From assembly GCA_965369375.1 (NCBI GenBank), contig CBDUQN010000009.1, forward strand, positions 1 through 62,419: DNA of 62,419 bases, read 5' to 3'. Below are positions 1 through 8,613 of this stretch, piece by piece. This stretch comes from CBDUQN01 sp965369375. Its GTDB lineage: Bacteria > Krumholzibacteriota > Krumholzibacteriia > Krumholzibacteriales > Krumholzibacteriaceae. Numbering within the stretch: the first letter of the stretch is position 1; each line of letters begins with the position of its first letter. The translations under genes were made by a program, and so were the position numbers. The notes beneath the pieces were generated by a model. The model was not told where the DNA came from, did no database searches, and saw nothing but the letters and a program-made list of their open reading frames with translations.

Positions 1-69
1 GTGACAAAAGGGGCAGATTATGATATAAATGATTTTTCGCATAGACTGATAGATCAGATCTATTCCTGA
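1..69 (+). CDS. possible 3' end of an upstream gene (partial)
   Basis: Frame 1 is open from the first base to a TGA at 67-69, giving 22 codons that end in DQIYS. It may be the tail of a gene that begins before the window, or chance. Nothing in the short peptide identifies a family. The 71 bases between it and the corrinoid protein hold a ribosome binding site (GGAAGGAG, just before 141) and no clear promoter, so it could belong to the same operon. Confidence 0.25.
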   Translation: MTKGADYDINDFSHRLIDQIYS

Positions 70-140
70 TAACTCGGCTCACGAAGCCAGGATAACGACG
101 GTATCAGCATGATAATGAATTGAGGGAAGGAGCGTACTAG

Positions 141-785
141 ATGGAGGCCTTTTTACAAGATTGTACGCAGTCGGTTATCGACGGTGACGGCGATCGCGCC
201 GAAGAGCTCGCCCGGAAAGCGCTGGAGGAGAGTTACCCTGTGGTGGAGGTCATCGAGAAAGGCTTCGTTGCAGGCATAAGAGAAGTCGGGCGTCTCTGGG
301 AAGAGGGAACGCTCTTTCTCCCCGAGCTCGTTGTTGGCGCCGAGGCGATGAAGAAGGCGATGACGGTGCTTCAACCGGAACTCGACAGGGGCAAGGAATC
401 CCAGAGCACACTCGGGCATGTCGTGATCGGAACGATAGAGGGAGACATACACGATATCGGGAAGACCCTCGTTGCAACGATGCTCTCTGCGAACGGATTC
501 GAGATCACCGACCTCGGCGCGGATGTGCCGGTAGATAGGTTCATCGAAGAGGCGGATGCGAGAGGCGCCGATTGCATCGCCATATCGGCGCTGCTGACGA
601 CGACGATGCACGGCCAGGAACGTGTGATCAAAGAGCTCGAGAAGCGGTCGCTCAGGGAAAGGATCAAGGTCATGGTCGGCGGCGCTCCGTGCAGCGAAGA
701 CTGGTCAAAGCAGATCGGCGCCGACGGGTATGCGGGGGACGCGGTGGCGGCGGTGGCGCTCGCGATGAGTCTCGCGGGAGGCTGA
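141..785 (+). CDS. corrinoid (B12-binding) methyltransferase protein, MtbC/MttC type
   Basis: A 214-residue two-domain corrinoid carrier that takes a methyl group from a donor methyltransferase onto cobalt and passes it to an acceptor enzyme. Residues 1-85 form the helical cap typical of the family. Residues 90-214 are the Rossmann B12 domain with the Asp-x-His-x-x-Gly signature (D102, H104, G107); H104 should be the lower cobalt ligand. The length matches MtbC, MttC and MtqC. The start has a GGAAGGAG ribosome site. It lies 15 bases before a homocysteine methyltransferase and in the same operon as an MttB-family protein, which gives it an acceptor and a likely donor. The cytoplasmic corrinoid role is firm; the donor substrate is unknown. 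Confidence 0.93.
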   Translation: MEAFLQDCTQSVIDGDGDRAEELARKALEESYPVVEVIEKGFVAGIREVGRLWEEGTLFLPELVVGAEAMKKAMTVLQPELDRGKESQSTLGHVVIGTIEGDIHDIGKTLVATMLSANGFEITDLGADVPVDRFIEEADARGADCIAISALLTTTMHGQERVIKELEKRSLRERIKVMVGGAPCSEDWSKQIGADGYAGDAVAAVALAMSLAGG

Positions 786-800
786 GGGCGGGTGATGTGA

Positions 801-1706
801 ATGAAACAGAAAGATGTTCTGGAAACAATTAAGCGGAAGGTCGTTCTCTGCGACGGCGGCATGGGCGCCATGCTGATCGCAGCGGGGCTCGGCAGGAAGG
901 ACGTTCCCGAATCGTGGAACGTATCGAACAGGGAAAAGCTCGTCGAGATACATACGGCATTCCTCGAGGCGGGCGCCGAGATCATACAAACGAACACGTT
1001 CGGAGCGAACAGCTTGAAGTTGCACGCATCCGAAGCGGGGCGCTCGCTCGACGTCACGGAGGTTAACGAGAAGGCCGCGGAGAACGCGCGCAAGGCGCTC
1101 GACGATTACAACGCCACCGACCGTTTTCTGGCCGGCGAAATCGGGCCGACGGGACTCTTTTTCCCTCCCGTTGGTCAACTTACCGGTGAGGAGGCGAGAA
1201 AGGCGTTCAAGGAACAGGCGCTGGTTTTCGAACGTGTGGGCGTAGATCTATTTCTCGTCGAAACGATGTACGACATACGCGAGGCGATAGAAGCGCTGCG
1301 CGCGATCAAGGATTGTTCGAACAGGCCCGTCGTGGTCGAATTGACATTTGAAAAAAAGCCGAAGGGATACTTCACGCTCGTCGGCGATACGCCGGAAAAG
1401 ATGGTCGAAGTACTGCTCGAAAGCGGCGCGGACATGATCGGCGCTAATTGCACATTGTCGAGCGATGAAATGCTCGATCTCGTCACCGAGGTCAGGATGC
1501 TTACCGACGCACCGCTTCTTTTCCAGCCGAACGCGGGAAACCCCGTTATGGAGCATGGCGCGCCCGTCTACATGCAGCGGCCGCAGGAGTTCGCCGACGA
1601 CATCGAGAAGATGGTGCGAGCCGGCGCGAATGCAGTTGGCGGGTGTTGCGGGACGACGCCCGATTTTATCCGCTCCGCGCACGATCGATTGACCCATAAT
1701 GCATAG
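801..1706 (+). CDS. homocysteine S-methyltransferase domain protein (MetH N-terminal module)
   Basis: A 301-residue TIM barrel equivalent to the first module of cobalamin-dependent methionine synthase. It transfers a methyl group from methyl-corrinoid to homocysteine. The three zinc-ligand cysteines are present: C217 in the GANC motif and C282-C283 in GGCCGTTP. The N-terminal CDGGMGAML segment is typical. The protein stands alone: no pterin-binding or B12 domain is fused to it, but the B12 protein is the gene just upstream and a MetH-type activation protein overlaps its 3' end by 8 bases. It is most likely the methionine-forming subunit of a split MetH. Confidence 0.9.
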   Translation: MKQKDVLETIKRKVVLCDGGMGAMLIAAGLGRKDVPESWNVSNREKLVEIHTAFLEAGAEIIQTNTFGANSLKLHASEAGRSLDVTEVNEKAAENARKALDDYNATDRFLAGEIGPTGLFFPPVGQLTGEEARKAFKEQALVFERVGVDLFLVETMYDIREAIEALRAIKDCSNRPVVVELTFEKKPKGYFTLVGDTPEKMVEVLLESGADMIGANCTLSSDEMLDLVTEVRMLTDAPLLFQPNAGNPVMEHGAPVYMQRPQEFADDIEKMVRAGANAVGGCCGTTPDFIRSAHDRLTHNA

Positions 1707-2361
1707 CAGCAAAGAAAATAAGAAACCTGTTCTTGTCGACGGGTTCAGCATTCGTATCGATCCGAGAGAGGTCACGAGACTTCTCGGACGAAAGAAGGGC
1801 GCCGGCGATGTAAGTGTACGCTTCACGCAGGCAATCGATCGAGCGATCGCCGCCGCGGCTGATCTGATTGCACCGAAAGGGGTCTATGCCGTCACTGCCG
1901 GGAAGGATCTTGCCGGTTCGCAGGTTTTCGCAGATCTCGAAAAGGTGGCCTTCTGCATCTGCACGATAGGGCCGGCTCTCGAGAGAGAGGTTTCCGAGCT
2001 CTCTAAAAGAGAGGAGCTCCTCGAAGCGGTGGTGCTCGACTCGGTGGGATCGGTTGCGGCGGAGACCGTTGCCGAATATATGGACGAACAGATCCAGGCG
2101 CTCGCGATGCAGCAAGGATTGAAGACATCCTGCAGGGCGAGCCCCGGCTACGGGGATTGGGACATTCGCGAGCAGGCATCGATATTTCGCCTGCTGCCCG
2201 GCGAGAGCGTCGGCGTGAGTCTCTCGGAAAGCTTCATGATGATGCCGCGCAAATCGGTCTCGTTCGCTATTCACATAGCCGAGAAACCTGCGCGAATGAG
2301 GAGCGAAAACTCGTGCAGGAATTGTGATATAAAGGATTGCCCGTACCGGTTGCTCACCTGA
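1699..2361 (+). CDS. methionine synthase activation-domain-like protein
   Basis: A 220-residue protein resembling the stand-alone form of the MetH reactivation domain, which reductively methylates cob(II)alamin with S-adenosylmethionine. The hallmark is the R-x-SPGYGDW segment near residue 145, matching the adenosylmethionine-binding motif of the family. The C-terminus carries three cysteines (CRNCDIKDC) that could bind a metal or cluster; these are not needed in classical MetH. The start overlaps the end of the homocysteine methyltransferase gene by 8 bases, indicating translational coupling. It probably rescues the corrinoid protein encoded at 141-785 after accidental oxidation. Confidence 0.82.
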   Translation: MHSSKENKKPVLVDGFSIRIDPREVTRLLGRKKGAGDVSVRFTQAIDRAIAAAADLIAPKGVYAVTAGKDLAGSQVFADLEKVAFCICTIGPALEREVSELSKREELLEAVVLDSVGSVAAETVAEYMDEQIQALAMQQGLKTSCRASPGYGDWDIREQASIFRLLPGESVGVSLSESFMMMPRKSVSFAIHIAEKPARMRSENSCRNCDIKDCPYRLLT

Positions 2362-2492
2362 GCGTGGGGAAAGCACCTTGCCGATTGCTCGCCCGAGCCC
2401 TATGAAAGCACCGGGAGGCAGCGGCGGTCGGACGTAAAAGGATCAGATTTTATAGTACAAGATTACGTTTTTGGCAAGAAAGGCGGAGAGAG

Positions 2493-3968
2493 ATGGGCAT
2501 GCAGCCACGCGTCACTTGGTTCAGCGAGGAAGACAGACAGAAGATCGTCGATGAGGCGAAACAGTTACTCGAAACGGTCGGCGTGTTTGTCGAGAATGAC
2601 GAAGCGGTTGCGCTTCTCGACGGGGCGGGTGCGCGGGTCGAGAAGGATAAGCGAAGGGTGTTCATTCCACCATCTCTCGTCGAGAAGGCGCTCGAAACGG
2701 CTCCCCCGAGCATCAAGGTTTACAACCGCCACGGAGATGTGGTGATGGACCTGGGGGGAGACCGTGTCCATTTCAATCCGGGCTCGGCGGCGCTTCGAAT
2801 CTACGACTACAATAAAAAGAGAGCGAGACCGCCGGTGACGAGCGACCTCGTAAAGTTTGCCGCCCTGACCGATGCCCTTCCCCACCTTGCGGCTCAGAGC
2901 ACCGGTGTCGTGCCGGGCGACGTTCCCGAAGAGATAGCCGATCGCTACCGTGTCTTCGTGGCGCTTCAGTATTCGATCAAGCCCGTTGTGACGGGAACGT
3001 TCAAGGTGGAAGCGTTTCGCGTCATGCATGAGATGCTTGCGACCGTCTCGGGAGACCAGGACACACTCAGGGAGCGGCCGATCGCCATTTTCGACTGCTG
3101 CCCATCGCCGCCGCTCATGTGGAGCGATCTCACGACACAGGCACTGATCGATTGCGCGAGGACAGGGCTTCCCGCCGAGCTCGTTTCGATGCCGCTCACC
3201 GGCGCAACGTCGCCCGTGACGCTTGCCGGCGCCGTCACCCAGCACTGTGCGGAAAACCTGAGCGGTATCGTAATACACCAGCTCGCAACTCCCGGATCAC
3301 CGATAATTTATGGAGGCTCTCCGGCGTGCTTCGATATGCGAAAGGGCACCACGCCGATGGGTGCCATCGAAACGATGATGATAGATGGCGCCTATGCAGA
3401 GATAGGCAAGCACATCGGGATGCCGACACATGCCTACATGGCACTCAGCGATTCCAAGCTCGTCGACTACCAGGCGGGCATGGAGAGCGCGATGGGCGCC
3501 GTCATAGCTGCGCTCAGCGGCGTCAACAATGTGTCGGGCCCGGGCATGCTCGACTTCGAAAGCTGCCAAAGCCTCGAGAAACTCGTCCTCGACAACGAGA
3601 TCTGCGGGATGGCCCATCGTCTCGTCTCCGGAATCGAGCTCAGGGATGACCCGATCGCGCTCCCGCTCATAAGAGCCGGGCTCGAGAAGAAGGAATTTCT
3701 TTCACTTCCCCACACGTCGAAATGGTTCCGCAAGGAAGCCTATTTCCCGCACGAGGTGATCGACCGGAGCACGCTCGAAGAGTGGGAGAAGGACGGCAGC
3801 ATGGATGCCGCGAAACGGGCGTCTACGAGGGTGGCGGAGCTCCTCGGGAAGCATACGCCCGAGCCTCTCGATGAGTCCGTCCGGGAACATCTCGTAGAGC
3901 TCATGGAACGGGAGGCAAATCGGGCGGGGATGGAGAAGTTGCCGGCCCTCACGATGATCGGCTCGTAA
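2493..3968 (+). CDS. trimethylamine methyltransferase (MttB) family protein, non-pyrrolysine type
   Basis: A 491-residue MttB-superfamily TIM barrel. Members move a methyl group from a quaternary or tertiary amine (for example glycine betaine, proline betaine or carnitine in the MtgB/MtpB class) to a corrinoid protein. The frame is open for its full length with no internal amber codon, so it belongs to the class without pyrrolysine, and trimethylamine is an unlikely substrate. It has a GGAGAG ribosome site. It follows the corrinoid, homocysteine-methyltransferase and activation genes after a 131-base gap and overlaps the next gene by one base. It is the likely methyl donor enzyme of the cluster; the substrate cannot be read from the sequence. 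Confidence 0.88.
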   Translation: MGMQPRVTWFSEEDRQKIVDEAKQLLETVGVFVENDEAVALLDGAGARVEKDKRRVFIPPSLVEKALETAPPSIKVYNRHGDVVMDLGGDRVHFNPGSAALRIYDYNKKRARPPVTSDLVKFAALTDALPHLAAQSTGVVPGDVPEEIADRYRVFVALQYSIKPVVTGTFKVEAFRVMHEMLATVSGDQDTLRERPIAIFDCCPSPPLMWSDLTTQALIDCARTGLPAELVSMPLTGATSPVTLAGAVTQHCAENLSGIVIHQLATPGSPIIYGGSPACFDMRKGTTPMGAIETMMIDGAYAEIGKHIGMPTHAYMALSDSKLVDYQAGMESAMGAVIAALSGVNNVSGPGMLDFESCQSLEKLVLDNEICGMAHRLVSGIELRDDPIALPLIRAGLEKKEFLSLPHTSKWFRKEAYFPHEVIDRSTLEEWEKDGSMDAAKRASTRVAELLGKHTPEPLDESVREHLVELMEREANRAGMEKLPALTMIGS

Positions 3969-4636
3969 TGAAAGAGCGTTACTTTACACCGGAAAACATA
4001 GATGAAAAGTCGCGGCGGATGCTCGCGGCGATATGCCAATCGAGAGCACGTCCCGAGGAGCAGTTCGAGCCGGAACGTTCCGCGCTCATTATCCTCGATT
4101 TGCAGCGTTACTTCCTCGAGCCGGACTCGCACGCATTTATCCCGAGTGCGGTGCCGGTGGTTTCGAAGATAAAAGAGCTGGCTGAAGCGTATCGCAAACG
4201 AAATTTGCCGGTCTTTGTCACGAGGCATCTCAATACAAAGGAGAACGCCGGACTGATGGAGCGGTGGTGGCGCGATCTCGTAACCAAGGAGAGTGAGATG
4301 AGCGAGATCGTCGCGGATCTCGATCTTTCGGGGGCAAGGGTTATCGAGAAAGCACAGTACGATGCGTTCTTCCAAACCGGTCTGAACGATTCGCTGCGGA
4401 AATGCGGCGCGAGGCAACTCGTCGTCACGGGAGTTATGACACACCTCTGCTGTGAAACGACGGCGCGGTCCGCCTTCATAAACGGGCTCTTGGTTTTCAT
4501 GCCGATCGACGGCACGGCGACATACACCGAGGATTTTCATCGGGCCTCCCTGCTGAACCTCTCGCATGGATTCGCCGTTTGTCCCCTTGTTGCGGATCTG
4601 ATCGCAGCAATCGAAGAGGCCGTCGATAAGGCATGA
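3968..4636 (+). CDS. isochorismatase-family cysteine hydrolase
   Basis: A 222-residue alpha/beta hydrolase of the isochorismatase-like superfamily, which includes nicotinamidase and N-carbamoylsarcosine amidase. The Asp-Lys-Cys triad can be placed: Asp in LIILDLQRY near residue 42, Lys in VIEKAQYDAF near residue 124 and the nucleophile in the MTHLCCETTAR segment near residue 157. Its ATG overlaps the TAA of the MttB-family gene, so the two are translationally coupled. That suggests the hydrolase prepares or processes the methyltransferase substrate, for example by cleaving an amide or carbamoyl group from an N-methylated compound. That role is inference; the fold assignment is firm. Confidence 0.85.
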   Translation: MKERYFTPENIDEKSRRMLAAICQSRARPEEQFEPERSALIILDLQRYFLEPDSHAFIPSAVPVVSKIKELAEAYRKRNLPVFVTRHLNTKENAGLMERWWRDLVTKESEMSEIVADLDLSGARVIEKAQYDAFFQTGLNDSLRKCGARQLVVTGVMTHLCCETTARSAFINGLLVFMPIDGTATYTEDFHRASLLNLSHGFAVCPLVADLIAAIEEAVDKA

Positions 4637-4668
4637 TGGGCGCTCTTTCGTAATGGAGATCGAAATCG

Positions 4669-5562
4669 ATGAAAGACGTTGACATCGTTGTCATAGGGGC
4701 CGGCCCGGCCGGCGTGTCGGCATCGATACAGTTGAAGAGAAGCGGACACGAGCCGCTCCTTATCGAGAAGGGCGAAGTCGGAGGCATTGTTCGCAATGCT
4801 CACGCGATCGAGAATTATCCCGGTTTTCCGGAAGGGATCGGCGGCGCCGCATTGGCGGAGCGGTTCGAGCGGCAGCTCCATTCGGCCGGTGTGGAGATCA
4901 ACGCCGAAGAGGTGATACGCCTGGAGCGCGCTGGAGACTCATTTCATATTAAGACCGATAAACGTGACATCAAGGCGAGGACCGTTGTGATTGCCACCGG
5001 CACGGTGCCGAAGACGATTCCTGAGCTGCGCATTTCCGAAGAAGCAGCCCCAAGGATCTTCTACGAGGTGTGCGGGCTGTTCGATGTTCGTGAAAAGAAA
5101 ATGGTCATCATCGGAGCGGGGGATGCCGCCTTCGACTATGCCTTGAGCATGTCGAGCGGCAACGATGTTCTCATGTTGAACAGAAGCGGCGCTACGCGCT
5201 GCCTGCCGCTGCTCCGGGAGCGGTGCATGAAGGAGCCGAGCATTACGTACATGGAAAATGTGCGTGTAGATGCGGTGGAATGTGAGGGAGAAAATATCGT
5301 TTTGCATTGCGCTTCCGCAGGCGATGCGGATAAAAAGGATATAGAGGCCGACTATCTGCTGATTGCGGTTGGGAGAGAGCCGCGCCTTGATTATGTTGAT
5401 ACGAAATTGAAAGAGGACATGGGAGCCTTGACGTCGAGTAAAGCGCTCTATCTCGTCGGGGACGTAAAAAACGAAACTTTCAGGCAGACGGCGATATGCG
5501 TAGGGGACGGTGTGAGGGCGGCGATGGAGATCTGCCGCTATGGTACAATGGAGAAGCTATGA
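4669..5562 (+). CDS. thioredoxin-reductase-like FAD/NAD(P) oxidoreductase lacking the CxxC
   Basis: A 297-residue flavoprotein with an N-terminal FAD Rossmann motif (VVIGAGPAGVSAS, residues 5-17) and a central NAD(P) site (IIGAGDAAFDYA, near 146). In thioredoxin reductase a redox CxxC precedes the second motif; here that place reads EVCGLF, so only one cysteine remains and a disulfide cannot form. It is therefore not a standard thioredoxin reductase and may reduce another partner, such as the neighbouring corrinoid system or an Fe-S protein. It ends in an ATGA overlap with the next gene. Confidence 0.8.
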   Translation: MKDVDIVVIGAGPAGVSASIQLKRSGHEPLLIEKGEVGGIVRNAHAIENYPGFPEGIGGAALAERFERQLHSAGVEINAEEVIRLERAGDSFHIKTDKRDIKARTVVIATGTVPKTIPELRISEEAAPRIFYEVCGLFDVREKKMVIIGAGDAAFDYALSMSSGNDVLMLNRSGATRCLPLLRERCMKEPSITYMENVRVDAVECEGENIVLHCASAGDADKKDIEADYLLIAVGREPRLDYVDTKLKEDMGALTSSKALYLVGDVKNETFRQTAICVGDGVRAAMEICRYGTMEKL

Positions 5563-6497
5563 GAGTCGTTGCGCGTGTGGGAACGGAGGAGGTGGCCGTT
5601 GTCTATATCGGCGAAACGGGTGATGGAAGGCTCGTGGAATTCGTCGAATCGCTCGAGCCGCCGATCCCGCGGCACAAGAAATGGGTACTGATCGTATCGA
5701 CGCTCTTCGGCTGTCCCGTCGGGTGCCGCTTCTGTGACGCGGGGAAATTCTACACGGGCAGGCTCTCGCGCGAGGAGATCCTGTCGCAGATCGATTATCT
5801 CGTGACGAATCGGTATCCCGGAAGAAGCGTGCCGGTCGAGAAATTCAAGATTCAGTTTGCGCGGATGGGTGAACCTGCATTCAACAGCGATGTGCTCGAT
5901 GTTCTCGAGGAATTGCCCGATCTCTACGACGCCCCGGGCCTCATGCCCTCGCTCTCGACGATCGCTCCGGAGGGGGCTGAAGGATTTTTCGAAAGGCTGC
6001 TCGCAGTCAAGAGGGATGTCTACCAGGGGAGGTTTCAACTCCAGTTCTCGATACATACAACGGATCCTGATCTTCGCGATTGGCTCATGCCTGTGAAGCG
6101 ATGGCCGCTCGGGAAAATAGCATCGTACGGAGAATCGTTTCACAGAACGGGCGATAGAAAAATTACGCTCAATTTCGCTCTGGCGCGTGGAATGCGCCTG
6201 AGTGCGGAAGAGCTTCGCCGACACTTCTCGCCCGATACATTCCTGATCAAGATCACGCCGGTCAATCCGACGATTCAAGCGAGAAGAAACGGTATCCATT
6301 CGGGGGTCACGCCCGACGGCGATAACGGGGAAGTGCTCGACTCGCTCGAGAGGGCGGGGTACGAAGTTATTATCAGCATCGGGGAGCTCGAGGAGAATCA
6401 CATCGGCAGCAACTGCGGTCAGCATATCATGAATTTTCTAGGGACTCGCGAGCGACTCGAAGGCGGATACACGTACGACATTGAGCGCCGTCCGTGA
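5559..6497 (+). CDS. radical SAM protein related to RlmN/Cfr
   Basis: A 312-residue radical SAM enzyme. The start is the ATG inside the ATGA overlap with the preceding stop, with GGAG five bases upstream; longer starts would lie inside the upstream gene. The cluster motif is C52-x3-C56-x2-C59. The C-terminal SNCGQH segment (C286) matches the CGQ motif that carries the methylated cysteine of RlmN (C355) and Cfr. The second catalytic cysteine of RlmN (C118, seven residues before the first cluster cysteine) is isoleucine (I45) here. The family resemblance is clear, but 23S/tRNA methylation cannot be assumed. Its coupling to the flavoprotein suggests a shared task. Confidence 0.78.
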   Translation: MRVVARVGTEEVAVVYIGETGDGRLVEFVESLEPPIPRHKKWVLIVSTLFGCPVGCRFCDAGKFYTGRLSREEILSQIDYLVTNRYPGRSVPVEKFKIQFARMGEPAFNSDVLDVLEELPDLYDAPGLMPSLSTIAPEGAEGFFERLLAVKRDVYQGRFQLQFSIHTTDPDLRDWLMPVKRWPLGKIASYGESFHRTGDRKITLNFALARGMRLSAEELRRHFSPDTFLIKITPVNPTIQARRNGIHSGVTPDGDNGEVLDSLERAGYEVIISIGELEENHIGSNCGQHIMNFLGTRERLEGGYTYDIERRP

Positions 6498-6545
6498 AAC
6501 CGCGGTATTTTGCTCGGGCGAACTTCCCCGACGAGGAAAATATTC

Positions 6546-8609
6546 ATGCCGGATAGAACGAGAGACGCCGAAAGCGGCACGGAGCAAGGCGAACGGCGCA
6601 TACCGAAATGGCTCTTCTACGCGCCGCTGCTTTTGCTGCTGGCAATCATCGCGGTCGCATCATTCGCGCCGGACCAGCGGCTGTGGGGCGTCAATCACCT
6701 CGCATTCTATCCACTCTCCGTACGCATCGGGTCGCTGGTCGTGATGATTCTCTCGTTCCTGCCGGTGGCAGCGGGACCCATCCATGCAATCGTGCTGCGC
6801 GTCCTGGATGTGCTCGCGACGCGGGATGCGCTTCGCTGGTTGATAATTATTGTATTATCTGTTGTCTCGGTGCTTGTATTCATGCGCTTTCAATCCGCCA
6901 CACTGCTGCTCGGTGACGGCAGGCTCATCGCGCGAACGCTTGAAGCAGCGCATGAGATGGAACTGGATGACGCCACGCCGCTCTACGGCAGAAAAGCGAT
7001 ACGGGAAACGAATGCACCGGGCGCCATGCTTCTCTATTACGGAGCGACGAAATTAACGGGTGAGATGATCGCCCGCACGGAGGCGGGCAGAATACGCATC
7101 ATAAACTGTCTTCTCGGAGGCATCTTCGTCTTCGTGCTGCTCCTCGTTGTGCTGAAAGCTCCGCTCGCTTCCGCCCTTCGAATGTGGCTGGCGATTCTCG
7201 TGCTCTCGTCCGGTTCGATGACTCTCTTCTTCGGCTATGTCGAAACGTATACGCCGCTGCTGCTCTCTGCTTTCCTTTATGTCGTGTGCGCATTCAAGAG
7301 CATACACAGCAGGAAGGCGGCATGGATAATAATAACGTTCCTGTGCCTGGCCGCCGCCGCTTTCACACATATACAAGGCGCGCTCCTCGCGCCGTCCTTC
7401 CTCCTGCTGTTCGTATGGTTCGTGATAGCGAGGAGGAGGCCCGCCCCGCTCAGACCCGCGGCGCTCGTGATCGGCAATGCGATCATCGTCGCCACCGTTC
7501 TGGCATGGGCATTCACGCGGTACGGGGAACACTTTCTCGCATTCGGGGGCAGCGGCGATAGCTACGGGGTCTTTTCATGGACGCACCTGCTCGATATTTT
7601 CAATGAGCTGTTGCTGTTATTCCCCCTGTTTTTTCTGATCGATGTTATAGGATCGGCGGTTCTATTTCAAAAGAGCGGTGCCCCGGGAAAGGCGGAAGGC
7701 AAGGAGCGGCCGCTCTCGGGAAAGCCTTCCGAGGCGATGAGAACGAGAGAAGGCGAACCGGGAACGAACGCCGGTGAAGTGGGAACGAAGCCAGGCGAAC
7801 CGGGAACGAACGCCGGTGAAGCGCTCACCCTCGAGGTGGAATGGTATTTTGCCCTCCTTCTGCTCGTGCCGTCGCTCCTGTTTCTCCTCGTCTTCGAGCC
7901 GGAAATCGGCATGGCCCGCGACTGGGATCTCTTTACGATCGTGCTTGTCGGAACGCTCCCGGCGTCGCTGCTCGTTCTAAACCGCGTTATCAAAACGGAG
8001 GCGGCGTCATCTATCGCGCGCTTCACCGTCCCCGCGGCGGTCATGGGTGTTATTCTCGCGTGCGCGTGGATCGGCATCAATGCCGATTCCGCGAGATCGA
8101 CGCAGCGCTTCGAAAAGATCCTCGAATACGACAAGACGAATCAGCCGTACTCGTATGAGATCCTTGCCGAACACTATTACGGCGAGAGAGATATCGGCAA
8201 GGCGATCGCGGCGCTCGAGATGGCTGTTGCCGATTCACGCAATCCGCGCCAGCTCGTGCTCCTCGGGGAATACTACGAGGAGGATGGACGCGTGGATGAC
8301 GCGGTGCGGCTGCTGAGATCCGTTCTCGAGAAGGACCCGCAACACGAGACGGCGCTTCACAATCTCGTTATATACCTCAACCGCGCACGCCGCTACGACG
8401 AACTGTTCGATGCGGCGCGGGATGGAGCGCGGCTTCATCCCGACAAGCCGATCTTTCGCTACTACTACGGGATGCTTCTGATTCAGCGGGATCAAGTCGA
8501 GGAGGGTGTCGCGGAGCTTCTCGAGTGCAAGCGTCTCGGAGCGCCGCAGAGGGTGCTCAAACGGGTGGAGCAGGCACTGAACGATTTAGAGGCAAAAGGA
8601 AAATACTAG
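6546..8609 (+). CDS. polytopic membrane protein with C-terminal TPR domain
   Basis: A 687-residue protein. The ATG at 6546 with GAGG upstream is preferred over a TTG at 6510. Residues 20-510 contain about a dozen hydrophobic segments with the general look of a membrane glycosyltransferase or mannosyltransferase-like protein, but no diagnostic motif was identified. A hydrophilic loop near residues 385-425 carries a Gly/Thr/Asn-rich repeat. The last ~160 residues form tetratricopeptide-like helices (LGEYYEEDGRVDDAVRLL and neighbours), probably facing the periplasm or cytoplasm as a docking platform. It abuts the convergent porin gene by five bases. The function is unknown. Confidence 0.75.
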   Translation: MPDRTRDAESGTEQGERRIPKWLFYAPLLLLLAIIAVASFAPDQRLWGVNHLAFYPLSVRIGSLVVMILSFLPVAAGPIHAIVLRVLDVLATRDALRWLIIIVLSVVSVLVFMRFQSATLLLGDGRLIARTLEAAHEMELDDATPLYGRKAIRETNAPGAMLLYYGATKLTGEMIARTEAGRIRIINCLLGGIFVFVLLLVVLKAPLASALRMWLAILVLSSGSMTLFFGYVETYTPLLLSAFLYVVCAFKSIHSRKAAWIIITFLCLAAAAFTHIQGALLAPSFLLLFVWFVIARRRPAPLRPAALVIGNAIIVATVLAWAFTRYGEHFLAFGGSGDSYGVFSWTHLLDIFNELLLLFPLFFLIDVIGSAVLFQKSGAPGKAEGKERPLSGKPSEAMRTREGEPGTNAGEVGTKPGEPGTNAGEALTLEVEWYFALLLLVPSLLFLLVFEPEIGMARDWDLFTIVLVGTLPASLLVLNRVIKTEAASSIARFTVPAAVMGVILACAWIGINADSARSTQRFEKILEYDKTNQPYSYEILAEHYYGERDIGKAIAALEMAVADSRNPRQLVLLGEYYEEDGRVDDAVRLLRSVLEKDPQHETALHNLVIYLNRARRYDELFDAARDGARLHPDKPIFRYYYGMLLIQRDQVEEGVAELLECKRLGAPQRVLKRVEQALNDLEAKGKY
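7752..7820 (+). repeat. 27-base direct repeat, 42-base period, inside the membrane protein gene
   Basis: Two identical 27-base copies (7752-7778 and 7794-7820) are separated by 15 bases that resemble a degenerate half copy. They encode the repeated G-E-P-G-T-N-A-G-E loop of the membrane protein. The frame is kept, so this is a local in-frame duplication and not a mobile element. Confidence 0.8.
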
Positions 8610-8613
8610 ATCT

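Noticed and set aside
2493..3968. Pyrrolysine-containing MttB
   Set aside because: There is no in-frame amber codon; the gene is of full length without read-through.
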